A program made the position numbers and the translations under genes. From an uncultured Bacillaceae bacterium (lineage in GTDB: Bacteria > Bacillota > Bacilli > Bacillales > Caldibacillaceae), in NCBI GenBank assembly GCA_937951955.1, contig CALGAD010000108.1, forward strand, positions 62,001 through 126,000: a stretch of DNA of 64,000 nucleotides, read 5' to 3'. The notes beneath the pieces were generated by a model. It had not been told where the DNA came from, made no database searches, and saw only the letters and a list, made by a program, of their open reading frames with translations. Of this stretch, positions 44,936-54,022 are shown one piece after another (the stretch's first letter is position 1; each line of letters opens with the position of its first letter).

Positions 44936-46171
44936 ATGTCCAGTTTGCTCCGGCAAGACCCGGAAGTTGCCCGGGCGATTGAACAAGAATTACATAGACA
45001 GCGGGATTCGATTGAATTAATTGCCTCCGAAAACTTCGTGTCCCCGGCCGTACTGGAAGCGCAAGGGTCTGTACTCACAAACAAATATGCAGAAGGCTAT
45101 CCGGGAAGAAGATATTACGGTGGTTGTGAATTCGTTGATGTCGTTGAAGACATTGCCAGGGAACGGGCGAAAACGATTTTCGGCGCGGAACACGCCAATG
45201 TCCAGCCCCATTCGGGAGCCCAGGCCAATATGGCTGTTTATCACAGCATTCTGGAACCGGGAGATACCGTCCTCGGCATGAATTTAAGTCACGGCGGCCA
45301 CCTTACCCACGGAAGCCCGGTGAATTTTAGCGGCAAGCTGTACAATTTTGTCGCTTACGGTGTCGACCGTGAAACAGAAATGATCGATTATGATGAAGTG
45401 CGCAAGCAGGCGCTCAAACACCGTCCGAAATTGATCGTTGCCGGTGCCAGTGCGTATCCGCGTATCATCGACTTTCAAAAGTTCCGCGAGATTGCCGACG
45501 AAGTAGGGGCCTATTTCATGGTGGATATGGCCCATATCGCCGGATTAGTGGCGACAGGACACCATCCGAATCCGGTGCCTTATGCCGATTTCGTCACAAC
45601 GACAACCCATAAAACGTTACGCGGACCGCGTGGTGGCATGATACTTTGCAAAAAAGACTATGCCCGCGCTATCGACAAATCCGTATTCCCGGGAATTCAA
45701 GGTGGTCCATTGATGCATGTGATCGCGGCAAAAGCGGTCGCCCTCGGTGAAGCGTTGCAAGATAGTTACAAACAATACATTCAACAAGTGATTGAAAATG
45801 CGAAAACATTAGGTGATACATTGAAGCAAGAAGGACTCCGTCTCGTCTCGGGTGGTACCGATAACCATCTTTTGCTCATCGATGTAAGACCGTTAAATAT
45901 CACCGGTGCTGTAGCTGAAGAAGTGCTTGAAAAAGTGGGAATTACCGTCAATAAAAACACGATTCCTTTTGATCCGGAAAAACCGACGGTTACAAGCGGC
46001 ATTCGCATCGGAACTCCAGCCGTGACAACGCGAGGTTTTACAAAAGAAGACATGGTCGTTGTCGGAAAAATGATGGCCAATGTGTTAAAAAATATTGACG
46101 ATGAGGACGTTCACGAACAAGTTCGCAAGCAAGTTAAAGAACTCAATAAGAAACACCCCTTATACGAATAA
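44936..46171 (+). CDS. glyA: Serine hydroxymethyltransferase
   Basis: The 411-residue PLP enzyme has Lys226 in TTTTHKTLRGPRGG as the cofactor lysine, and the folate-binding NKYAEGYPGRRYYGG and QPHSGAQANMAVY. It converts serine and tetrahydrofolate to glycine and methylene-THF. ATG at 44936 lies 9 bases after GGGG; a TTG at 44927 abuts the site and is unlikely. Followed by a terminator and upp. Confidence 0.97.
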   Translation: MSSLLRQDPEVARAIEQELHRQRDSIELIASENFVSPAVLEAQGSVLTNKYAEGYPGRRYYGGCEFVDVVEDIARERAKTIFGAEHANVQPHSGAQANMAVYHSILEPGDTVLGMNLSHGGHLTHGSPVNFSGKLYNFVAYGVDRETEMIDYDEVRKQALKHRPKLIVAGASAYPRIIDFQKFREIADEVGAYFMVDMAHIAGLVATGHHPNPVPYADFVTTTTHKTLRGPRGGMILCKKDYARAIDKSVFPGIQGGPLMHVIAAKAVALGEALQDSYKQYIQQVIENAKTLGDTLKQEGLRLVSGGTDNHLLLIDVRPLNITGAVAEEVLEKVGITVNKNTIPFDPEKPTVTSGIRIGTPAVTTRGFTKEDMVVVGKMMANVLKNIDDEDVHEQVRKQVKELNKKHPLYE

Positions 46172-46247
46172 TCCCCCTGTAAGCGTGTTGGTCCAAATGT
46201 TCGGCGATTGCCACGAACATCGGCCCGCGCTTCAGGGGATTTTTTTA
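46170..46247 (+). terminator. Terminator of glyA
   Basis: A long stem begins AATCCCCCTG and ends CAGGGGATT, with CGCG..CGCTT inside, followed by TTTTTT. Confidence 0.8.
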
Positions 46248-46471
46248 TAAATACATTTTAAAACAGGTGAAACTCCGGCAAATATGAGGATTCTATGAAA
46301 TATTGACGGCACGATGATTACCTTCTGAAAAAAGTAGTAAAATATAAATGAAATTTGTCAGAAGTAGTTGCCGAAAGTTACATTTTTTTGTAAAATGAAT
46401 CGAAGTGGTTTCTGGACGGCCATCCAACAACAAGGCGAAAATATACAAATCCATGAAAAGGAGCGAGGCCC

Positions 46472-47101
46472 ATGGCAAAAGTATACGTTTTTGATCATCC
46501 CTTGATTCAGCATAAGTTAACGTTCGTAAGGAAAAAGGAAACGGGTACGAAGGAATTCCGCGAGTTAGTTGATGAAATTTCTACGTTAATGGCATATGAA
46601 GCAACACGAGATATGCCTCTTGAAGAGATTGAAATTGAAACTCCGGTAGCCAAAACGAAAGCAAAGGTCCTTTCTGGTAAAAAAATTGGCGTTGTCCCGA
46701 TTTTACGGGCTGGTATTGGAATGGTCGACGGTATTTTGAAATTAATTCCTGCTGCGAAAGTAGGCCATGTCGGTCTTTACCGCGATCCGGAAACGTTAAA
46801 ACCAGTGGAATATTATGTGAAATTACCGGCAGATGTTCCGGAACGGGATTTTATCGTAGTTGACCCGATGCTCGCAACGGGTGGTTCTGCGATCGCTGCC
46901 ATTGATGCTTTGAAAAAACGTGGTGCAAAACACGTTATTTTTATGTGTTTAATTGCGGCTCCAGAAGGTGTAGAAGCTCTGCAAAAAGCACATCCGGATG
47001 TCGATATTTACATTGCCGCACTGGATGAAAAATTGGATGAGAATGCCTATATTGTACCGGGCCTTGGTGATGCTGGGGACCGTCTATTCGGTACGAAATA
47101 A
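46472..47101 (+). CDS. upp: Uracil phosphoribosyltransferase
   Basis: The 209-residue enzyme has the PRPP motif VVDPMLATGGSAIAA and the C-terminal uracil-binding YIVPGLGDAGDRLFGT. It salvages uracil to UMP. AAAAGGAG lies 9 bases before the ATG. Between glyA and upp lie 300 bases with no other feature apart from the glyA terminator. Confidence 0.98.
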   Translation: MAKVYVFDHPLIQHKLTFVRKKETGTKEFRELVDEISTLMAYEATRDMPLEEIEIETPVAKTKAKVLSGKKIGVVPILRAGIGMVDGILKLIPAAKVGHVGLYRDPETLKPVEYYVKLPADVPERDFIVVDPMLATGGSAIAAIDALKKRGAKHVIFMCLIAAPEGVEALQKAHPDVDIYIAALDEKLDENAYIVPGLGDAGDRLFGTK

Positions 47102-47109
47102 GAAAATTC

Positions 47110-47150
47110 GGAGGCGGGTCAGATGCGAGGTCTGATTTCGCCTCTTTTTC
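47110..47150 (+). terminator. Terminator of upp
   Basis: GAGGCG..TCAGA/TCTGA..CGCCTC is followed by TTTTT. Confidence 0.85.
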
Positions 47151-47189
47151 GTGATGGTTTTTTGAGTAAAATCATTAGGAGTGAAGTTT

Positions 47190-48332
47190 ATGGGGAAAAT
47201 TAAAGTGATGACTGTATTTGGAACAAGACCTGAAGCTATAAAAATGGCTCCTCTTATTCTCGAGTTAAAATCCCGACAAGATCAATTTGATTGTGTCGTA
47301 ACTGTAACAGCCCAGCATCGAGAAATGCTTGATCAGGTATTGAAAATATTTAATATCACACCAGATTACGATTTGAATATTATGAAAGATCGTCAAACCT
47401 TAATAGATATTACAACAAGAGGACTTGAAGGTTTGGATAAAGTAATAAAAGAGGTTAGACCCGATATTGTCTTAGTTCATGGTGACACCACAACAACTTT
47501 TGTTGCGAGCCTGGCTGCATTCTATAATCAAATTGTAGTTGGCCATGTTGAAGCAGGGTTAAGAACAAGGAATAAATACTCTCCATATCCAGAAGAAATT
47601 AACCGTCAACTTACAGGGGTACTGGCAGATTTACATTTTAGCCCTACGGCAAAATCTGCAGAAAATTTATTGCAGGAAAATAAAAACGCGGATACGATTT
47701 TTATTACCGGAAATACGGCTATTGATGCTTTGAAAACTACGGTTCGCAAAGATTATTACCATCCAATTCTTAAGAAAATCGGAAACTCACGTTTAATTCT
47801 AGTTACAGCTCATCGCAGAGAAAATTTGGGGAAACCAATGGAGAATATGTTTCGAGCCATAAGGAAAATTATTAATGAACATGAAGATGTCCAGGTAGTA
47901 TATCCTGTTCATCTTAATCCTGTTGTGCGTGAATCTGCATATAGTATCCTTGGTTCTCACCCGCGTATTCATTTAATTGATCCTTTAGATGTCATTGATT
48001 TTCATAATATTTCTGCACGCTCTTACTTGATTTTGACCGATTCTGGTGGCATTCAAGAGGAGGCTCCATCTTTGGGTGTCCCGGTACTTGTTTTACGTAA
48101 TACAACAGAAAGACCGGAAGGAATTGAAGCGGGAACTTTAAAACTTGCAGGTGTTGAAGAAAATACAATTTATTCCCTTACAAAAGAGTTGTTAGAAGAT
48201 AAAGATACCTATCAAAAAATGGCGAAAGCAGCTAATCCTTATGGAGATGGGTTTGCTTCAAAAAGAATAGCAGACGCAATACTTTATTATTTTAAAAAGT
48301 CAAATCAAAGACCAGAGGAATTTATCATTTGA
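47190..48332 (+). CDS. mnaA: UDP-N-acetylglucosamine 2-epimerase (non-hydrolysing)
   Basis: The 380-residue protein matches the WecB/MnaA family: TVFGTRPEAIKMAPLI, GDTTTT, HVEAGLRT, TDSGGIQEEAPSLGVPVLVLR. It interconverts UDP-GlcNAc and UDP-ManNAc for teichoic acid linkage units. I start at ATG 47190 behind TTAGGAG. The DNA is visibly more AT-rich than glyA and upp, hinting at different codon use or origin, but the position after upp is that of B. subtilis mnaA, so it may simply be variable. Confidence 0.93.
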   Translation: MGKIKVMTVFGTRPEAIKMAPLILELKSRQDQFDCVVTVTAQHREMLDQVLKIFNITPDYDLNIMKDRQTLIDITTRGLEGLDKVIKEVRPDIVLVHGDTTTTFVASLAAFYNQIVVGHVEAGLRTRNKYSPYPEEINRQLTGVLADLHFSPTAKSAENLLQENKNADTIFITGNTAIDALKTTVRKDYYHPILKKIGNSRLILVTAHRRENLGKPMENMFRAIRKIINEHEDVQVVYPVHLNPVVRESAYSILGSHPRIHLIDPLDVIDFHNISARSYLILTDSGGIQEEAPSLGVPVLVLRNTTERPEGIEAGTLKLAGVEENTIYSLTKELLEDKDTYQKMAKAANPYGDGFASKRIADAILYYFKKSNQRPEEFII

Positions 48333-48490
48333 TAAATGGAATAGAAACGCTTTATCTATGTTATTTTCGTATATTAATTTTTATAGGGACCCTCTATGAA
48401 TTGTTTCCCTTTCCACCAAAAATTAACTACATAATTTCCTCTCTACCTTTCATACTAAAATGGATAAGTGAATGAGGATGTGGTAGAAAG

Positions 48491-50803
48491 GTGAACAAAT
48501 GGGTTCCAATCGTCTCCTTTTTTATTGTTTTAAGTTTCGGTTTTTATTTAATAAATTTTCAAGTGCACGCATCAACCCCGCAAAGCAACGTTTCCAGTGA
48601 TTATATCAATTCGCTATCGTTACAGCGTTCATTTCCCATTAAAGAAGATAGAGCCATTATTATTTTGGATAAGAAAGTTCAAGAACCGGACATTAAAGAA
48701 ATTTTAAACAATCACCCCGGTTTAGAAATTGGTTTTATTTATGAAGAAGTATTTCACGGTTTTTCTGTAACCGGTCCACCGGAAGCCATCGCGCAACTGA
48801 AAAAAACGTACGCGAGCGAGAAGATTTTTCCTTCCTATCAATATAAAATTGCTGATACGAAACCAACTCATCTTTCTTCACCCAATAAACTTTACCCCTT
48901 GCAAGATCAGATGAATAGCAGCATCGATTTGATCGGCACGAAGCAAATCCGGCATTTTCAAGATGAAAATGGAAACCGCTTAACCGGTAGAGGAATGGTC
49001 GTCGGGATTATTGACACCGGCGTCGATTATGAACATCCTGATCTGCGCGGTAACTATTTAAAAGGTTATGATTTTGTCGACATGGATGATGACCCGATGG
49101 AAACGAAAAGACAGGGTCCTCTAGATACGATTCATGGTACTCACGTCACAGGGGTCATCGTGGCCAATGGGAATATGCAAGGAATTGCTCCTGAGGCTAA
49201 ATTCATTGCCTATCGCGCTCTCGGCCCTGGGGGAACCGGAACTACGGAACAAATATTAGCCGCGATTGAGCAAGCGATCAAAGACAAAGTCGATGTCTTA
49301 AATCTATCAATCGGGATTAATATTAATGGTCCCGATCTCCCGATTAGCCTCGCCCTGGATATGGCGGTAAAAAAAGGCATTATCGCTGTCACATCCAATG
49401 GTAATGCCGGACCGGAGTTGTGGACCGTCGGTTCCCCGGGCACAAGTTATCAGGCGATCTCCGTTGGTGCCTCGACCCCGGAACTCGATTATCCTTACTT
49501 ACAAATCAATGAAAAAGAATTTCGTCTCACTCCTTTTATCGGCTCGCGAGCCTGGCCACAAAATCGCAGTTTCCATATCATCGATGGCAGAAAAGGGCGA
49601 AAAAACGAGCTTGAAGAACTCGATATTACAGGGAAAATTGTTTTAATCAAACGGAGCGATGCTGAAATGAGTGAAGTGATCGATCACGCTATTGAAAAGG
49701 GGGCCAGGGGCATCATCATTTATAACAATGAAGAAGGAGACTTTACCGACGGTCTCGGAAAAGAAGTACCCGTTCCTGTAGCGTCCCTCCCCTCTGGCGC
49801 AGGTGCAGCGCTGAAAAATGAATTAAAAAAGGGAAGCCAGTGGGTAAGAATCATAACAAAAAAAGTAGCCGATGAATTAGCCTCCTTTAGCTCGCGGGGA
49901 CCGGTTACTTTTACATGGAACATCAAGCCGGATGTCGTTGCCCCCGGGGTTTCCATCATGAGTACCGCCCCGTCCGGGTATGTGGCTTTGCAAGGAACAA
50001 GCATGGCATCACCCCATGTGGCCGGTGCCTGCCTTCTTTTGAAACAAGCCCATCCCGACTGGAGTCCGCAGCAAATCAAAGCCGCTTTAATGAATACAGG
50101 AAAATTTCTTGAGAAAGATGATAATGAAAGCTACGAAACCTTTGAACAGGGAGCGGGGCGAATCCAGCTCGATCAGGCTTTAACGACCAATACCCTCGTT
50201 TTACCGTCAAGCCTCGTCTTCGGCAGGACCAGGGGAGAAAAATTCACGAAAATCAAGCGCACCCTCCAAGTGGAAAACGTTAGCGTGAATCGGGTCCGCT
50301 ATACGTTTTTGCCACCGGCGCGAACAGATGATATTGTCTGGGATTTCCCAGCACCCTTTTATCTGGAGCCTGGTCAAAAAAAGGAAATCACGGTCACTAT
50401 TGAGGTGAAAGAAAAGCATCGCAAAAACAAAATTTACAATGGGCTGTTGCAACTACAGGCCGGCTCCCAGCTTATTCATATCCCGTATTTATACGTCGTT
50501 GATGAACCGGACTATCCGCGCATAATGGGATTTTCCTTTATGGAGGGGGCGGAAAAAGGTACTTACAAATATGAAGTGTATCTGCCCGGGGGAGCGGATG
50601 AACTGGGGATTGTTCTGTACGATCCAGAAACGTATCGCTTTATCGGAACCCTTGTCCAGGAGAAAAATGTCAAGCGAGGGCTTGTCAGTAAGGAAATTCA
50701 AAAACAAAGGAATATCCCGGACGGAATTTATAAAGCAGTAGCCTTTGCGAAAAAGGGAGATCGAACCGATTATTTAGAACAGATTATCGAACTGGCTGAG
50801 TAA
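48491..50803 (+). CDS. Secreted subtilisin-like serine protease, Vpr type with PA domain
   Basis: The 770-residue protein has a signal peptide (VPIVSFFIVLSFGFYLINFQVHA) and a propeptide with I9-like features (residues about 50-125). The S8 catalytic triad is Asp175 (IIDTGVDY), His215 (HGTHVTGV) and Ser504 (GTSMASPHVAG). A protease-associated insert lies between residues about 340 and 450, and a beta-rich C-terminal region follows. It should act outside the cell. The start is GTG. A terminator lies 200 bases downstream. The gene is not part of the B. subtilis upp-atp interval, so it looks inserted. Confidence 0.92.
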   Translation: MNKWVPIVSFFIVLSFGFYLINFQVHASTPQSNVSSDYINSLSLQRSFPIKEDRAIIILDKKVQEPDIKEILNNHPGLEIGFIYEEVFHGFSVTGPPEAIAQLKKTYASEKIFPSYQYKIADTKPTHLSSPNKLYPLQDQMNSSIDLIGTKQIRHFQDENGNRLTGRGMVVGIIDTGVDYEHPDLRGNYLKGYDFVDMDDDPMETKRQGPLDTIHGTHVTGVIVANGNMQGIAPEAKFIAYRALGPGGTGTTEQILAAIEQAIKDKVDVLNLSIGININGPDLPISLALDMAVKKGIIAVTSNGNAGPELWTVGSPGTSYQAISVGASTPELDYPYLQINEKEFRLTPFIGSRAWPQNRSFHIIDGRKGRKNELEELDITGKIVLIKRSDAEMSEVIDHAIEKGARGIIIYNNEEGDFTDGLGKEVPVPVASLPSGAGAALKNELKKGSQWVRIITKKVADELASFSSRGPVTFTWNIKPDVVAPGVSIMSTAPSGYVALQGTSMASPHVAGACLLLKQAHPDWSPQQIKAALMNTGKFLEKDDNESYETFEQGAGRIQLDQALTTNTLVLPSSLVFGRTRGEKFTKIKRTLQVENVSVNRVRYTFLPPARTDDIVWDFPAPFYLEPGQKKEITVTIEVKEKHRKNKIYNGLLQLQAGSQLIHIPYLYVVDEPDYPRIMGFSFMEGAEKGTYKYEVYLPGGADELGIVLYDPETYRFIGTLVQEKNVKRGLVSKEIQKQRNIPDGIYKAVAFAKKGDRTDYLEQIIELAE

Positions 50804-51002
50804 TAGCATTCATTTCTTCAACACGGTTGGCGCACGCCAATACTGATGTTTTCCATTATGTCGCAATTGCCTGTCCGATTTGTGACGGATTTTTGAACGA
50901 TTTACTTGATATGTCCGGATATCCTTGCAAAAAACGGCTACTTTCAACTTCTAATGTTTTCTTTCAATAATGAAGATTTACGAAAAACAAGGATAGAGTA
51001 TC

Positions 51003-51031
51003 GGCTCGCGTTTGGTATGCGAGCTTTTTTC
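51003..51031 (+). terminator. Terminator after the subtilase
   Basis: GGCTCGC/GCGAGC is followed by TTTTTTC. Confidence 0.75.
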
Positions 51032-51110
51032 TTTACTAGAATTTTTTTGTAAAAACAAATAATCCATAAATGAACAAAAACCGTTGGAAATAATTGTGGA
51101 ATTTTATAAA

Positions 51111-51139
51111 TTGACTTTATATAAAAACTATTGTATTTT
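51111..51139 (+). promoter_or_regulatory. Sigma-A promoter of the atp operon
   Basis: TTGACT (51111-51116) and TATTTT (51134-51139) are 17 bases apart. A TATAAT at 51188-51193 is a second candidate but has no good -35 box. Confidence 0.6.
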
Positions 51140-51376
51140 TAACTATGTGTGACAGGGTTTTCAAATGATTTTTTTAATAAAACTCGTTATAATGAACGTA
51201 AGGGAAAAAATTTACAGACAGCAAGAGTTACGAATAAAGGGATTCCTTCACTATTCTCCAATAATATTACTTCCATATGTTTAGTATTTTATAATTTTTT
51301 TAAACATAGATAGCTTTTTAAAATTTAATAAGCATGAATAAGATGGATTGGGAATATCCAATTTAGGAGAACTAAG

Positions 51377-51745
51377 ATGTCCGAACTAAAAAACATGTTT
51401 CGACGTTATGTTTTCTCTATGCTCACATTGTTTGCAATATTTGGAATTGGCTGGTGGGTAAGCGACTACAAAACGATTTTTAATGGCCTGATTCTCGGGT
51501 CAATTGCCAGTTTATTCAATTTATGGAGTATGTTTCGATTTGCCAAAAAGTTAAAAGGAACGGTCGAAACGGGTGGAGGTTTTTTCACCTCCGGGATGTT
51601 AGCACGGATCATTTCCGTCAGCGTTGTCATTCTCATCAGCCTCTTGAATCCTGAGTATTTCCATCTGATTGGTACGATTTTTGGGCTAATAACCTCATAT
51701 TTTGTGATAATGATAGATTCAATTTTTGTTTTATTGAAAAAATAA
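51377..51745 (+). CDS. atpI: ATP synthase protein I
   Basis: The 122-residue protein has four membrane helices (LTLFAIFGIGWWV, IFNGLILGSIASLFNLW, ISVSVVILISLL, LIGTIFGLITSYFVIMI). AtpI helps assemble the c-ring of F1Fo. TTAGGAG precedes the ATG. It heads the atp operon, 25 bases before atpB. Confidence 0.93.
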   Translation: MSELKNMFRRYVFSMLTLFAIFGIGWWVSDYKTIFNGLILGSIASLFNLWSMFRFAKKLKGTVETGGGFFTSGMLARIISVSVVILISLLNPEYFHLIGTIFGLITSYFVIMIDSIFVLLKK

Positions 51746-51770
51746 TTCGCGGGGAAGAGAGGTGAATGCT

Positions 51771-52481
51771 TTGAATCATGAGGCGCCGATAGTATACCTT
51801 GGCGGAATACCATTTAACCTGGCCAACGTGATGATGATTCTCATTTCATCGGCAATCGTCTTTATCATTGCAGTGCTCTGTACGAGACGATTGCAAATGA
51901 AACCGACAGGTGCCCAAAACTTTATCGAATGGGTCGTCGAATTTACGAAGGGGATCATTCGCAGCAATCTTGACTGGAAGACCGGGGCAAGATTCCATTT
52001 ACTCGCCTTCACATTAATTTTTTATATTTTTGTCTCGAATATGTTAGGGTTGCCTTTTGCGATTGTCGTTGATAACGAATTATGGTGGAAATCCCCTACG
52101 GCTGATCCAGTTATCACCCTGACCTTAGCCGTAATGGTCATTGGCCTGACCCATTTTTACGGCGTGAAATTGAAAGGAACGAAAGGATACTTGAAAACGT
52201 TCCTGCAACCAGTAGGGTTTATGTTGCCTTTGAAATTAATTGAAGAATTTTCCAACACCCTGTCTTATGGACTGCGTCTATACGGGAATATTTATGCTGG
52301 CGAGGTTTTACTAGGACTGCTCGTCATGTTATCGACTAGTTCCATCATTGGGGGAATCTTTGGTATCCCACTCATGATTGTATGGCAAGCCTTTAGTATT
52401 TTCATTGGAGCCATTCAGGCGTATATTTTCACCGTGTTATCGACGGTCTATATGTCCCATAAAGTGGGCGATGACCATTAA
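51771..52481 (+). CDS. atpB: F1Fo ATP synthase subunit a
   Basis: The 236-residue membrane protein carries the essential Arg in YGLRLYGNIYAGE and the ELWWKSPTADP segment of Bacillus subunit a. It forms the proton half-channels against the c-ring. I start at TTG 51771 (MNHEAP), behind GAGAGGTG; homologues begin MNH. GTG at 51762 is an alternative. Confidence 0.95.
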   Translation: MNHEAPIVYLGGIPFNLANVMMILISSAIVFIIAVLCTRRLQMKPTGAQNFIEWVVEFTKGIIRSNLDWKTGARFHLLAFTLIFYIFVSNMLGLPFAIVVDNELWWKSPTADPVITLTLAVMVIGLTHFYGVKLKGTKGYLKTFLQPVGFMLPLKLIEEFSNTLSYGLRLYGNIYAGEVLLGLLVMLSTSSIIGGIFGIPLMIVWQAFSIFIGAIQAYIFTVLSTVYMSHKVGDDH

Positions 52482-52542
52482 AAGATAATAAATCAAAAAG
52501 TGCATTTTCTAAATACGAAAAAAATAAGGAGGAAATAGAATC

Positions 52543-52758
52543 ATGACAAACCTTATAGCAGCAGCAATAGCAGTTGGATTATCTGCCATCGGAGCAGCGA
52601 TTGGTAATGGATGGATTGTTTCCAAAACGGTAGAAAGCATGGCCCGTCAGCCAGAAGCAAGCGGTATGTTACGGGGAACGATGTTTATCGGGATAGCCTT
52701 CGTAGAAGCGATTCCGATTATGGGTGTCGTGATCGCCTTCTTAGCAATCTTTTTATAA
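52543..52758 (+). CDS. atpE: F1Fo ATP synthase subunit c
   Basis: The 71-residue hairpin has two helices. The carboxylate Glu55 lies in FVEAIPIMG, and the loop is RQPEA. The first helix has GLSAIGAAIGNGWI, the proton type, and the second lacks the sodium-binding residue set. GGAGGAAATAG precedes the ATG. A 199-base gap with a hairpin separates it from atpF. Confidence 0.97.
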   Translation: MTNLIAAAIAVGLSAIGAAIGNGWIVSKTVESMARQPEASGMLRGTMFIGIAFVEAIPIMGVVIAFLAIFL

Positions 52759-52780
52759 GATCAGACTTTACAAAAAAATT

Positions 52781-52812
52781 GGCGAAGATCCTGTCAAGAG
52801 CCTTCGCCTTTC
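52781..52812 (+). terminator. Hairpin inside the atp operon between atpE and atpF
   Basis: GGCGAAG/CTTCGCC with a 14-base loop is followed by TTTCCTTT. It could be a partial terminator that lowers expression behind atpE, or an RNA-stability element. Confidence 0.5.
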
Positions 52813-52957
52813 CTTTATGTAAAAAATCTATCCATTTAATAGTATAGCAAAATCATTGAAAAATAATTTTCTATCAAAAACGCCATAAATGCTGGAACAA
52901 AGGGATGGAATGGATGATTGAATAGAGTGGCGCCTTCTTGAAGGGAGTGAATATTGC

Positions 52958-53461
52958 GTGACAGAGGGATTCGTTCTCGGAACGTTTACATGGGGTGACA
53001 GCTTGATCCAGCTTCTCGCTTTTATTATCTTGCTCGCCCTTTTGAAAAAATATGCCTGGGCTCCCCTGGTCAAGTTGATGAAAGATCGGGAAGAGCACGT
53101 GGCAAGTGAAATCGAATCCGCAGAAAAGGCTCGGAAAGAAGCCAATGAATTGTTACAGGAATACAAGGAATTAATGAAAAATGCACGCGTCGAGGCACAG
53201 CAATTTATTGAAAATGCGAAGAAACAGGGTGAAAGTCAGTATAAAGAAATTATCGAACAAGCTCGCGAAGAAGCAGAGCGAATTAAAGAATCTGCCCGCC
53301 TGGAAATCCAATCTGAAAAAGAAAAGGCGGTACATGAATTGCGGGAACAAGTCGCTTCTCTTTCTGTGATGATTGCCTCGAAAGTTATTGAGAAGGAATT
53401 GAGTGAAGAAGATCAAGAAGCCCTGATTCAAGAGTATATTGAGAAAGCAGGGAAAGTATGA
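52958..53461 (+). CDS. atpF: F1Fo ATP synthase subunit b
   Basis: The 167-residue protein has one N-terminal helix (LIQLLAFIILLALLKKYAW) and a long charged coiled coil, the stator stalk. GTG at 52958 lies 7 bases after AAGGGAGTGA. Its stop overlaps the atpH start (ATGATGA), so they are coupled. Confidence 0.95.
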   Translation: MTEGFVLGTFTWGDSLIQLLAFIILLALLKKYAWAPLVKLMKDREEHVASEIESAEKARKEANELLQEYKELMKNARVEAQQFIENAKKQGESQYKEIIEQAREEAERIKESARLEIQSEKEKAVHELREQVASLSVMIASKVIEKELSEEDQEALIQEYIEKAGKV

Positions 53462-54006
53462 TGAAAAGTGCAGCAGTCAGTAAGCAGTACGCAGCCGCCC
53501 TGTTTCAACTAGCAAAGGAAAAAAATATCGTTGACGAAATTGAGCAAGATTTGCAAACCGTTCGCGAAGTGTTTGTTGCGGTGAAGGATCTGGAAAAAGT
53601 TTTACAATCGCCAGCGTTAGCCAAAGAGAAAAAGAAAAAATTAATCACAGAGGCTTTTTCCGGTCTGTCCCCATATGTCATCAACACTTTGCAATTGTTA
53701 ATAGATAAACGCAGATTCGACTATGTTTTACCGATTATTGATCGCTATATTGAACTTTCCTATGAAATGAAAGGAATCGCTCCGGTGACGATAGAATCGG
53801 TTCGCCCGTTAACATGGGAAGAAAAAGAAGCTCTTTCTGCCGTCTTTGCAAAACGGATTAATAAACAGTCGTTAAAAATCGATAACAAGGTCAATCCCGA
53901 TCTATTAGGTGGAATCAAAATTCACCTCGGGAACCGCATTTATGATGGTAGTTTGCGTGGAAAACTCGATCGCCTCAAACGCGAACTCGTTGGTTATCAA
54001 TCGTAA
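53458..54006 (+). CDS. atpH: F1Fo ATP synthase subunit delta
   Basis: The 182-residue protein has the delta (OSCP) N-terminal helical domain (SKQYAAALFQLAKEKNIVDEIEQDL) and the conserved C-terminal NPDLLGGIKIHLGNRIYDGSLRGKLDRLK. It joins the stator to F1. It starts inside the atpF stop codon. Confidence 0.95.
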   Translation: MMKSAAVSKQYAAALFQLAKEKNIVDEIEQDLQTVREVFVAVKDLEKVLQSPALAKEKKKKLITEAFSGLSPYVINTLQLLIDKRRFDYVLPIIDRYIELSYEMKGIAPVTIESVRPLTWEEKEALSAVFAKRINKQSLKIDNKVNPDLLGGIKIHLGNRIYDGSLRGKLDRLKRELVGYQS

Positions 54007-54022
54007 CAAGGGGTGAATACTT

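Larger units (their letters stand above)
50804..51376. other. Intergenic region with protease terminator and atp promoter
   Basis: In 573 bases the recognisable elements are a terminator (51003-51031, GCTCGC/GCGAGC with TTTTTT) and a promoter at 51111-51139. The rest is AT-rich and unassigned. Confidence 0.5.
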
